64,000 nucleotides of DNA from Mansonella perstans. Lineage: Eukaryota > Nematoda > Chromadorea > Rhabditida > Onchocercidae. Location of the stretch: positions 124,001 to 188,000 of the forward strand of contig JBAMDO010000572.1 in the NCBI GenBank assembly GCA_037074765.1. The letters run 5' to 3'. A model generated the notes under the pieces. That model had not been told where the DNA came from, searched no databases, and saw only the letters and a program-made list of their open reading frames with translations. Shown here piece after piece: positions 38,201 through 49,900 of this stretch (positions within the stretch are counted from its first letter, which is position 1; every line of letters starts with the position of its first letter). A program made the position numbers and the translations under genes.

Positions 38201-38293
38201 TCACTTCATTTTATATAGAGTTTTTTTGTAAATAGCGATTTTAAGACCATATTCTACCAAATTATGTTTCTTTCATTTTAGAGACGCTTTTAA
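35258..38293 (+). CDS. RS-domain zinc-finger protein with C2H2 and Nab2-type CCCH fingers (6 exons, about 394 aa)
   Basis: Probable nuclear RNA-binding protein. Exons: 35258-35520, 35695-36072, 37102-37381, 37575-37684, 37844-37985, 38282-38293; phases agree (1185 nt). An ATG six bases upstream (35252) is in frame, but a TATATGCAG acceptor ends at 35257, so the start just after it is preferred. Residues 1-87 are acidic and hydrophilic; 88-213 are a dense Arg/Ser domain with poly-Arg. Then come two C-x2-C-x12-H-x4-H fingers (Cys224-His245, Cys251-His272), a third C-x2-C pair (279/282) with a spaced His, an RGRG stretch, and two tandem C-x5-C-x4-C-x3-H fingers (Cys343-His358, Cys361-His376) of the ZC3H14/Nab2 spacing, followed by a C-x2-C pair at 383/386. 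RS domains are typical of splicing factors, and Nab2-type fingers bind poly(A). I do not recognise a named orthologue with this combination. Confidence 0.82.
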
Positions 38294-39629
38294 CGGGAGG
38301 CAGTTCATCAAATTTATCATCTCAGAAGTTGCCATTTGGATCTTTTGATAGCGAAGGAAATATTTTCGCTTTTATCCAGTACCTTTTAGATATTTGTTTT
38401 TTGAAGCATGCTTCTAATGCATCTCTTTATTTTTTATTTCCAAACTTATTATTTAATTAAAAGTATAATTTTATCGTAAAGTCCATCGCTTTCCTTCTTA
38501 AAAAAAAAGAAAATTTTTTCGTCATTACTTTTGAGGCTTTCATGGGTGTTCTAATCACATTATTCTCGGTTCAGTTTTAATAATTTACTATCCAGTATAA
38601 ATTTTTTTCGACTTTCATTTTGTGCTTTTTCACAGTCATTAGTCAGCGTATATATTCTAATTTCTTTTCTGGTTTTTGTGAATTATGAGCGTTCTTAATT
38701 GTCCCGTCATCATTGTATTTTTTCCTTCTTAGACGCTTACACATATTTATCGATTTTTTTCTTGGAGGAATAACGATCGAAGATTTTTAAAGTGAAATCT
38801 TTGATAGCTTCAATGTTTCCGGTTTGGTTTACTTTGTTTTGGTCAATAAGAGTAACTTCTCTGCATATGTCCGAGGATTCATTGTAGTAGTACTGTTCCA
38901 GTTAATAATAATCTTTATGATAAATAATAATCTCTATTCTATATTTTTATCCCGAGAAGTAAAGAAGTAAATTTAAAATTTTGCCAAATTTGAAGACTTC
39001 ACTTTATGATTATAATGGATTCATAATTGCTTCCTAAAGTTTATTTCTAACTGTGAGCTGTTTACTGTTTATTTCTTCAATAGAACATTTTAAAATTTGG
39101 TGTTTTGTGCTCTGTAGTTTTTAGGTTGAGTTTAAAACTCAAGAAAAATGGTAAAAAGCTCTTCGTGAATTGTAATTGAATATTTTCATCTATCATTGTT
39201 GTGATAAAATTGTTGGATAAAATATTCATTGTTATAAAATACAAAAAAAAGTATAATCAGGTGAAGGATTTTTTTGGAACGATAAATTGCTATCAATGCG
39301 TTGAAAAAAAAAAAAAAAAAAAAACAACAATGAAATGATTGTGAATCAAAATAACTGTCAAAGATCGTCACATTCTAAAAAATGATAGATTGATTGAAGA
39401 AATATGTCGTAGCGTTGAATATCCAGTACATTCTAATGAGAGTATGCCGAAATTGATATCACTACCCTTTAGCAAGTTGAATTATATGTACACTAATAAA
39501 TTAGTTGTTGTAATCTCTCTTTAGTCTTGTCAATTCGTGAAGCTATGTTAAAGAGAATAGTTGCAGCTAATCAGAAAAGAATGAGGCAATATTATCACAC
39601 ACTGCAATTGAGTTAGTTCTAGATGTGTA
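38294..39629. other. 3' flank of RS zinc-finger gene and 5' flank of beta-sarcoglycan
   Basis: About 1.3 kb of T-rich then A-rich sequence, including an A run at 39305-39323. No ORF with protein-like composition was found. It probably holds the upstream 3' UTR and the sarcoglycan promoter. Confidence 0.4.
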
Positions 39630-41922
39630 ATGCCGGCTGGTAGACTGATGTATTGCCGTGGTACTGCTGATGATGATGATGATAATGATGATGATTATCA
39701 GCAGCAGAATCCACGCTTTCTGAAATCACCACCACCTACTCTTCCGGATAATATTGAGTATAAATTACACGTGACAGGATTACGAAAGAAACGACTATGG
39801 ATTTTGTTGCTCTGTTTAATAGTGCTAACAATTATTACACTCATGTTGTTGATTGTAAGTTTTTGCTATAACTATTAAAGCTACTCTTCACTTATTTTTG
39901 TACTATTTATTTGTTGGAGCTAAATAAATTGCCATATATGAAGCTCTGAAGTACCATTAATCCTCAAAGATAATATGATTGATAATTCACAACTTTTTTT
40001 ATCGAATATGAAAATAAAAACTTTAATTTGTATTGCTTATGATAGATATTATCTTTGCCAATCTATAATTGCTTCTTATTTTTGCAACAAAATTTGACTA
40101 TTTTATTCACATTATGTTACACTGTTTTTTTCAGCTGAACATCTTCATTATCGATGTACTCGACATATCAACTAGAGGTATGAAACATCTACAGTTCCAC
40201 AGGCGATATCATTCGGAAACTGATAAAGAGGATGTCGTTTTGCAATTTTTAGCCAATGAAATCCATCTGGGTAAAGTGATTGCAAAAAGTGGTGTCGTTT
40301 ATGGAGGTGCAGGAAGAGATTTGGTAGTTGTAGGCTCAAGGGTAAGCTGTTTTATTTTTATTTGCGGATAATTCCTACAATTTAAAAAAAATTCAAAAAA
40401 TGTAAATCCAAGATATTCCGATTTAATTGTATATCATTTGCTTGAGGTTTTAAACTGAAAAGTAGAACTGTTGTGCACAATAATATCGCCTGATTCATTT
40501 TGAAGAATTTGTCTTTCAAAATATTCCTTCAAACTATTTTTTCACTTATCTTTATTTCGTTTCATGAAGTAGATGCAAAAGCATTGTTACAATGTTAATT
40601 TCAAATTAGTATAAATAGTTTTTTAGGTAATAATCAGCAGCACATCAACTCAAAGTCGTTTGGTATTACAGGATGGCATTTGTAGCTTTGAAAACAACAA
40701 TCAATTTATCGTACGTCATTACAGCTATTAACGATTTGTTTTAAGCTTTAAAATGCATATGAAAAAGATTAAGGCTTAAGCATAAGCTTGAGTTTCATGA
40801 GCTCATCTTCTAAAACGACAAAATGCAAAAATTCCTTAAAATGATTATAGTAAATACAAAAAAAAGAAACAAAAGAATAATTAAAGAATTGAAAAAGCGC
40901 GATTTAAAATTTTTATAGATAAAAGATGCATTCCGACCGTACTTCAGTGCTAAACATCCATTGTTTCGTTTGGACAAGAATATTAAGAAGATATCGACCG
41001 CCCAAATTATAACAGATAAGGTCTGTTCGTTTTAAGAAATTTTGAAAATTTAGGAGTCATTAAAATTCTTAAAATCTATCATTCAGCTTTTTGGTTTTAT
41101 CTTAAGCTAAGATTTGCTGAATGATCACTGAAAAGTTCTCGTCTCTTTAAATTGCTAGATGATTGGAAGTAATTGAGTATGCAAAAGATTATGAAGATAG
41201 AAAGAGTGCAGAAATTTTATGTTTAATAATTTGTCCGAACAAAAGATAGTTTAATTTTGCGTCGCTTTAGTTGTTTTTACTCTCGGATAAAGTGGAAAAA
41301 GAATAACTGAAAAGTGCTTTATTATTAGTCTAACGAAAGTATGCTTGATCCTAAATTTTTTTAGTAATTTAATTATAAAATTTAGTTCTCTTAAAGATAT
41401 AAGAATCTATTACTAATAGTTAGTTTTTTGGCCAAATCCGATTCTATATTTCAATTCAATCAACTGGAAAATACTTCTAGATACGTTCGCCGATCAACGA
41501 TAATTTATATGTGAATGTTGACAACCTGGGATTACGTGGTAATGAGGGAGTACGTTTAGAGGCGAAACAAATGAATTTAACCGCTGGAACTGGTATTTCA
41601 TTAGAAACAACGGTATGGACAATTCATAATTTCAATCTATTTAAACCACTGTCCACATGCCACCAAATACATTGTTGCAAAAAGGATTTAACGATTCCCA
41701 CGATAACTTCAACTTTTTTTCCAGGCTGATGGTTTTATAATGTTTTTGACCAACAAACTCTATTTTGGAAATACTCTGAAAACACTGCCACTGAGTTCAT
41801 CGCCTTCACTGACTGCTTCAATAGATGCCTTACGAATTTGTGTTTGCATTTCAACAAAGCCTAGGCTATTTGCAGTAGCCGGTAATAAGCCGTGTTATGC
41901 ACCACAAGGTTTCTGTGCATAA
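39630..41922 (+). CDS. Beta-sarcoglycan (6 exons, about 315 aa)
   Basis: Type II membrane subunit of the sarcoglycan part of the dystrophin complex in muscle. Exons: 39630-39854, 40135-40341, 40627-40710, 40919-41020, 41481-41612, 41725-41922; every junction is phase 0 and the total is 948 nt. Order: a cytoplasmic N-terminus with an Asp-rich run (GAT repeats) at about 14-22, the juxtamembrane HVTGLRKKR (human KTGLRGRKG), one hydrophobic segment at about 56-80, an extracellular domain with VVYGGAGRDLVVVGSR and LRGNEGVRLEAK (human has RGNEGV at the same place), and a C-terminal cysteine cluster (RICVC, then NKPCYAPQGFC) equivalent to the human LCMCADG region. The length matches human SGCB (318 aa). 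Similarity to delta/gamma-sarcoglycans is weaker, so beta is preferred. Confidence 0.87.
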
Positions 41923-43992
41923 TGTGATAAGTTGTATTTGAGAAATGAAATTGGAATTGCAAACATCTGGTTAAATATCAATAACCATTGCTGGATGTTA
42001 GTAATCGTTTGTTAATTAGGACAAATATCTGTCGCTTCTACAAATATTTCGATTCACTTCAATTTTAAATTTAAATTTTGCAAACTTTTTCAATATTCGA
42101 TTGTAATTTTAAAATTTACACTAGCCTATAATCATCGATTTATTTCTGTATTAAAAAAATTCTGTGAATTTCATTTTTTCCGGATTTTCTTAATAATACA
42201 ACTATGAAGCATCTTATCGAATCAATTAAAAATATGATGGATCATTGTAGGCTAGTGTTTAAATTTTTTTTTAAAAGTTATTAGTCGTTTTCAGTGTATG
42301 TCTCTAATTGGCATTCTCTGTTTTCCTAGAAGATTTGGACAACCGAGCAGAGTCTATATAATTATGAATTTTTTTTTTTTTTTGTGAAATCATGAAACCT
42401 ATGAATTTTTATTTATTAATTAAAACTGTAATTATTTCAAGTGTTCCGCGTAAATTTTCAATTATATAGAATTGGAAAAAAAGAATCAGTGTGATCTCAT
42501 TTATAAGAAAGTATAGAATGAAACGCTGAATTGTTTATGGATTGTGTGTGTTTCATACAATGACATTGTGGGTCTCGTTGGAAGGCAGGTGGAATAAATG
42601 AGCAATGCAGTGCATTTGAATATGACATCTGTTTGAATGTTGACCTTTATTTCTTTTTTCTCCTGCAAGACCTATTTGCCTCTTAATTAATTATTCGAAA
42701 CTTTCTATTCAAACAAAATACAGAAGGATGTTTAAGAAAAAGAAAATGAGTTAAAGATTGTTAATTTTATCAGTTGTACCATTCTTCCTTCTAACTATTG
42801 ACTACATTTAGTTGTAGGATGAAAGAATAATTCAAGAAAATAACATTCTGATTGTTTGTAATTTGAATAGCAGAACAAATATACAAAATAATCGTTTTGC
42901 TTATTATTCGAAATGAAATGCATAATCATTTTTATTTATACTTTAAATGCAAATTGAGGCTATTTTACATCAATGAGTATCAATGAGAAATAGAATAATG
43001 CTGCACATTTTATAAAATGTAAATTTTAATCGAAATTAAAAAAGAAAATTTCGATGTATTTTGTTGTATTTGGACAAATTTTTGTTTTAAATTGCAATTA
43101 CCACAATAAAATCTTTCAGTGGCTATTATCACCGCTGATCTGCATTCCTCTTTGTCTATTTGTCCGTTTGCTTTTCACTTCGATTCATATTGAATTAATC
43201 TTTTTGTCACCAACATTGTCATCAACGTTGCGCAGTTTATCGGACATTTTTTTTTTTTTTTTGGTAATAATTGTATGACCTCTACCTTTATGTATTGTTT
43301 CTTTTTTTCTTTTATACATTTTTTTTTCTATTTCAATAAAAAATTGAATGTACAACGGATGGGCAGTAAATTGACCGCACCTAATGTATCCATTCCATTC
43401 TCATTCATATCCAAACGTTCTTATTTTCTCTGCCTTTCCTCTTTCAGTTCCTAATCCTATAACCCTCATCTATTTTAACTCGTTTCCCTTGACCATCATC
43501 CTGATACCTTGATTGTCGCATCTGTTTACATCTTCGGGAAGTTTATCGAATAGTGTAAGCGAAAGTTTATAGGGTAAAGTAAGTAACCAATGCAATGGTT
43601 TTCCTTGATATAGATTCTCTGATATTTCGATGTTTTGAAATTTCCAAAGTAGGACATACAGTGAAAATAGTCTTGTAAAAAGTTTATTTAATAGGCGGTA
43701 AATATTTAATATGGAAAAATTTTCCTGACTGACTCATTTATCTGCTCGTGTAGGTGTCAAAGATTGGATTACAGCTTTGTAAGAAAACATTGTCTTGTCG
43801 TAGGCTTAATTAGCTCTACATCCTAATTCTTAAAGTTTTACAAGTAAGTGAAAAAAGAATTGCATCCTACCGAAATTCCAATCCTAACTTGGCTACAAGA
43901 ATTTAATGCAGAAGGCTATAAAATCATGTGAGTTACACGGATATCGTATTTAAAAAGAGAACTTTTTCGTCTACTGCAGTATCGAGGAAAAG
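41923..43992. other. Intergenic region upstream of the TRPM-like gene
   Basis: About 2 kb of AT-rich sequence with T runs near 42370 and 43246-43262. No coding exon is supported; the ORF at 43054-43278 is low-complexity and hydrophobic. A CTGCAG at 43974-43979 just before the TRPM start may be a trans-splice acceptor. Confidence 0.4.
43974..43979 (+). promoter_or_regulatory. Possible trans-splice acceptor of the TRPM-like gene
   Basis: CTGCAG preceded by a T-rich run ends 13 nt before the ATG at 43993. With no upstream in-frame exon recognised, a spliced-leader site is plausible; an upstream cis-spliced exon is the alternative. Confidence 0.35.
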
Positions 43993-46900
43993 ATGGCAGT
44001 GGAAAACGGTGAGGAATCTTCACGTGACGATGAATTACATGTTACTAACGTTAAACTATGCGTGAAATCAACGTATAAAGAAGATCGGATTTTGGATGAG
44101 CAGATTTGTCCTGCATTGTTAATCCGATCGCAAAAAGCAATCCCTAAAGTGGTGAAACACATTTACAGTCATTTGGCTACATATTCTTATCATATCGACG
44201 AGGGTATTCCTGATATAATCATTTCATTAATTTCCGGTGAAAGTATTATCGATCTGCAGGTGATCAATTCTTTTCACGTCTTTAAAATATTGTCTTTACT
44301 ATTGATTTGAATTCAACTTAGGCTTTTATTGTTAGGAATTCAGTGATTTGCTGAAAAGACTACTTTACCAATATTTCCATTTGAATGTTAGAAGTAATTT
44401 GTGAAATTTGATTCCAAACTCTGTTCTAATTTTTGCTGATATTTTCTTTTCTGTTCTTCTCTTCCTGTAATTTTAGAAAAACTTCAATGATTTCTCAGAA
44501 TTTGTGAAATGATATAAAAAATGTTGCAGAAACAAAAGCAAATCGAGAAAACTCTTTCGCAAATTATCTTGAACTGTAATTCATGGCTTATAATATCTGG
44601 TGAAGCCCGTGATCCATTAGCTTGTGCTGCTGCCAAAACTGTCCGCGCCAAAGAATCTTTAGTAGGTGGATTCTAAGATATTTTTGCTATAAAGCTGAAT
44701 GATTGGCAACTGTTTGAAATTTTTTTTGTGCAATAAAATTATATTTGGCATAGTTGATGACTTAAAGAACAAATGAGATATTTGATTTGAGTAATGAATG
44801 CAAACAGCGATTTCAAAAGAAGAATTCAGAATTCAAAAAACATGGGAACTCTGCTGCTAATTGTAAATGATATTAGCTGCGTGATGAATGATCAACAACC
44901 GTATCGTGTACCAATGGTTGATACTCGATGCAAAACAATGATGATATTATGGATGGAGCAATTGCTGTCAGTCAACAAATTAGCACTATTCAGAAGTCTT
45001 ATCACCGTGAAACTTTCGACCCCGCCATCTGGTAAACATTCGGATATTTCAGATTTGATTTCCCGGAATATTCAAGAATGGAAACATACTATGAATACCG
45101 TTTCAGCGTGTCAATGATAGAGATATTACTATTTCTTGCAATGTTGGTAGTTTTTGCGAAGAAAAAAAACCAAATATTCCAAGACATTTCAGCGTTACTG
45201 ATCGGAGTTCCACAAGGCACCAATGCTTGTCGATCACCTTCGCAAACTATAAGTGAACATGAAAGCTTACCAGTAGTAGCGTTATTCTGTGGAACTGAAC
45301 TGTCATCACTAACTGAACTTCGGGCGCATTTGCAATGTGGTATACCAGTGGTCGTTTTGCAGGCAAGCAAATTGCATTCAAGACTGCATAATTGTTTTGG
45401 AATTGTTAGCCATACAACCTAAAATAATTGGTTTGTCGGGACAGACAAGTGATTATAACAATAAACCTGGTGAATCTATGAAGGAAAGAATTTTCGGAAG
45501 TTCCTGGTTCGACTTTCGATATGTAATATCGGGAATCTGTTATTATCGAAAAGATTTCAGAACGGTAGTAAACTATGTGAAATATTGAATAATTCTTGGT
45601 TGTTGTATCGTAGTTCCGTATTTCATTTCGAAAATTGGTTGAAATGGCTGGATTTGGAATTGCGCAGCTTAGCTCCAAATAGTCTTCTACACGGAAATGA
45701 ATTAATTGAAGAAGCTAAGGAAAATATTGTCGCCTCATTGGCTGCTAGTTGTGGGGAAGTACCATTACTGGCTTTTATCCTTATTGAAGAGGTAATTTTC
45801 GAGTGAGCAATACTGCTTATCTCTTTCGATATTATTTAAAATTATACATAAGATTATGTTTCAACAATTTTATTATAGACGGTTTCTTTTTTCATTTCTA
45901 AATGATATATCTAACGTCTTACATTTCAGATTGATAACTTATGTGAGCATTTCTTAAAGTTGTGTATGCAAAGTGCCGTTGATACGAATGATATCTGCCG
46001 TTTGTTACGTCTTGCAGTGAAATTGAATGTTCCATCGATCATCTCATCTACTGACCTTACTGCACTTTATACTGATGTGGTAATGAATATTTTTAAATAT
46101 TGAATATTAAAATAATCTGGAGAATTGCAAACGTCTTCCAATTGATCTTTGACATGTCCCCTTCTGAGTTCCATTTCACGATTTGATTTTTTTTTTTGAT
46201 TACAAATTCAAAATATTTAAAGAGATGTATTTTTGTTCGCTAATTGTCAGATTTGAAGATTGGCATTTAAAAGAATCGATAACAGTTCGAAGTGTTAGCA
46301 TTCTTTAGGACAGCAATGATCTTATCGAAGAGGCCTTACTATCAGACAACCGATTGATCGTTTTAGCAGCCATATTGGAGCAAAATATTTCACTGAAAGT
46401 GTCACTACATCTGATGACAAAATTAATGCAACATGCTTCAGATCAAGTACTGGCTCCCAAGAATAATCTAATTTTGATGAAATAGTCCCGAAATTTTTGG
46501 TGATAAATTTTTAGAAATGCAATTTAGAAAAATGACAAATTGAAGGATGAATTAATATCCGCTCTATGAAAAAAATTATTATGTTCTTCAAATTTTAGGC
46601 ATTTTTCAACAATATTATTGTTTCTCATTATATGGGGAAAAATTCACTAGTGACTGGAATTGATACGATTTTCATTGAGCATCTGGAACAACTCCTGGTA
46701 ATGAACTATTTTAAATGTTTGAAAATGTCAATTTAACGAAACGAAAGAGAATTAATCGAACAGTTTAAAAAAGTAAGTCATTTTAGATTTATTTATCTGG
46801 TGGCATTAAAAATTTGATATCAGCATCATATTTCCATCAAAATATTTCTAATCAAAATCACTCTCTTCAAATATTGGCGATATGGTCGGTACTGTTGAAT

Positions 46901-49900
46901 CGTCTCGAATTAGCCAAGTGTCTTTGTGCACACTGTTTTGAACCAATATCATCAGCAGTTATTCTTGCACGGATATGTAATTCACTAGCTTTTGAGGTTT
47001 GACAAATAATTTCAACAATTTATGCCTGATTGATAGATTTTATATTCCTAAGCAAAATATCATTTTGATTTTGCATATTTCAGCAGTGTCTATTTAATTA
47101 GATTATTGGAGGATGTTTCACTGATATATATTAATATAATGTTATTAACTGAATTGCAACTGTCTTTCCTATTCAAAATTCGATTATAGGTACACGACTA
47201 TCTTTTGTACGAGAACGATTTACGGAATGCAGCATGCTGGTTTAGTACTCATGCTAGTGCAATATTAGATATTGCAAATGCTGAATCACCTCGAGAAACT
47301 TACCATTTATTGTGTTTGCCGTTAGAATCGTTCGGTGGTTTAACACTAACGGAACTTGCACTCCTGGTAGTTTTATTTTGAGTGAGCTAAATGATGTTGT
47401 ATATTTTGACAGCTTTTTAACTGCTACCAGAGAAAGATTTTCAGACTAACAATAAACAAGTTGTGGCTCATCGATGCTGTCAAAAATGGATTTATCGACT
47501 TTTGTATGGGAAATTACAGGTATTGTGGAATATTCCTATGTTTGATAGTTAGTTAAGCTATTTATTGTACTTGCTTTATGCCGAACAATATCATGAAATT
47601 TCATAGGTCGCTTGTTCGAAGGGTTCTGTATTTCTACCACACTGGTTGAAAATTTTGCTTGCTTCGGTGTTAATAATTCCAATCCAATGGTGGATACGAT
47701 ATCGTGTACCAGAAAATCATTTTCCTAATCGAAACTCAACTGTTAGCACTACATCGACATTTTTACAATTTCATGGACAAGAAAGTGCTAAAAGAAGATA
47801 TTCTACTCACAGGTAGTATCCAATAAATCAGCCTGGCATGTTTTACATATGTTGTTTTAAGCATAACTTATGCAAAAAATAGAGGAGAGTTAAACAGTTA
47901 ATTCACTGGAGTTAAGAAAATTCATTTTCAGTAACTTTTCCGGTACAAACGTGCGTGATGAGCTCATTTTGCCAACTGTCCGTGATGAACTATCGCCAAT
48001 AAATTCTTGTCTTCTAATGGAAGGGAAGTTTATAATTTATTTTGAACAGCTTGTTAAATGATAGTACTTGAAAAGCAAAAAAAGCTAATTTCGTTTATAT
48101 ATTCATCAGTTCAACGATAATGTAGAAATCTCTTTAGGTCATCAATCAAATGAAGGTTTGATGCTAAGAGGGTTTGATCCGCCAGCTCCGATACTGAAGA
48201 CAAAACAGGAAAGAAGATGGGTGCAACGACAAATCCCTCACTTATCTGTCGGAACATTTTATTCAACACCGATTGTTAAATATTGGCTTTCTCTTGTTTT
48301 GCGACTCGTTCATATTATTTTGTTTGCATATACGGTTACTTTTCACTTTTCGATCAATTTCGCTTGACGCATATTTTCTTGCAAGTATTCCCAAAACAAG
48401 TAATCAGGAATATATTTACGTAGGTAATGAGAATGAGTACTTTTTTATTTCATTTTAATGGTTTAGTAAGTTCCAAATTATCATAGTTATTCTGATTGTA
48501 TATTTTAAAATTCATAATTCAGATATCTTTACCTGGTTGTGGATCATTCATTCTGGACACCGTAATATGGCTTTGGACATTTTTATCGCTCGTTGAATCA
48601 ATTTGGGTATTTTCGAATCGCATTCAGCGAGCTCCACTACGTCAGGTATGATTTATGCTAAAATTTTTGTACTATTTAAGTTATATAAACATTTTGAAAG
48701 TGTCGAAAAAATTCGCAACCAAATAATTAAATAATGCATGTATTGAATAACTAAATAAAAAGTTTCAGCTTCGTTGGCGTTTTTTTGATATTATTGTGGT
48801 TGCTTTGCATCTCCTAATTATACTTATCTTGAAATTGCTTTCATTAATGATTCCAATAGGTTTTATGGTTTGTCTTTATATCTTCTATTTTATTAAAATT
48901 AGCGAAGGACATGTTGATATCATGAGCACTTAAGATTTGATGATGACTGTGAGAAATTTTGCTTGATTCTATATTTTAGCCGTTCCATACAACATATGCA
49001 ACTCGAATCACATCAGCGTTTCTGTTACTTTATCTATGTTACTCAACATTATTTCATTTTGTCCCACTATCACAAACGTTTGGCCCATTTGTCGAACGAG
49101 TTAAACTTATGATTATCAGGGATTTTTTCAATTTCTTGATACTCATCGCTTTAGTCATTGGAAGGTTTATAAATATTTTCATTATTTTGTTAGCGAATTT
49201 ATGATTCTACTGATTACTTTGTTAATTACACAAAATAGATTATGAAAGTGGTAATAGTACAGCACAATGACAAAGAGTTGCACGGTGTGGACAGTTATTG
49301 AATTTTTTGCTTTTTCCAAGAATCTATCGTAACCACAAAAATATTCACTTCTTATTTTTAACAATTTCAAAAGTACAGCAGTGCGATAGCGGTTCGTTCA
49401 TTGCTGTATCCTGATCAAGCTTTAACATGGTTATTGATTTCAAAGACATTTTCGTGGGCTTGGCTGTCATTATTTCGAACTCAATATGACGGTAACCTAT
49501 TTCTGTTCGGAAATAACGATAATAATTTTCTCTGTGTACTTTAATTCAACGTAAAGATGCCTGTGAGTTAGACTATGCAGCTTTAAAACCATCTAAAATA
49601 CGAAAAAGTTCAGTGTTTGGCCTAATTTCTGTTTAAGTTTTTTGATACTGGTCAGACTCGATTCATATTTTGAAATAATGATGCAAATTTCACGGAATTT
49701 TTTGAAAATTCTTTTTCGCAGAGTTCGAAGAATCAGAACATTGTAAAAAGACATATCTCAGTGATTATCATAATCGAGACCGCTGTGTAGCAGTTGGTGG
49801 TTTTGGTGATGACAATTGTCCAGCTCAAAACTGGGCCGGACATTTAGCAATATTAGAGTATTTCATTGTCCTGAAGCTAATCTGCTGGCCAATTCTTTTC

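Noticed and set aside
45089..45370. Minus-strand ORF of 93 codons
   Set aside because: It is antisense to TRPM exon 4, whose plus-strand reading matches the TRPM homology region.
45337..45588. Plus ORF reading through TRPM intron 4
   Set aside because: It is in a different frame from exon 4 and has no TRPM similarity; exon 5 resumes the conserved sequence only after the acceptor at 45560.
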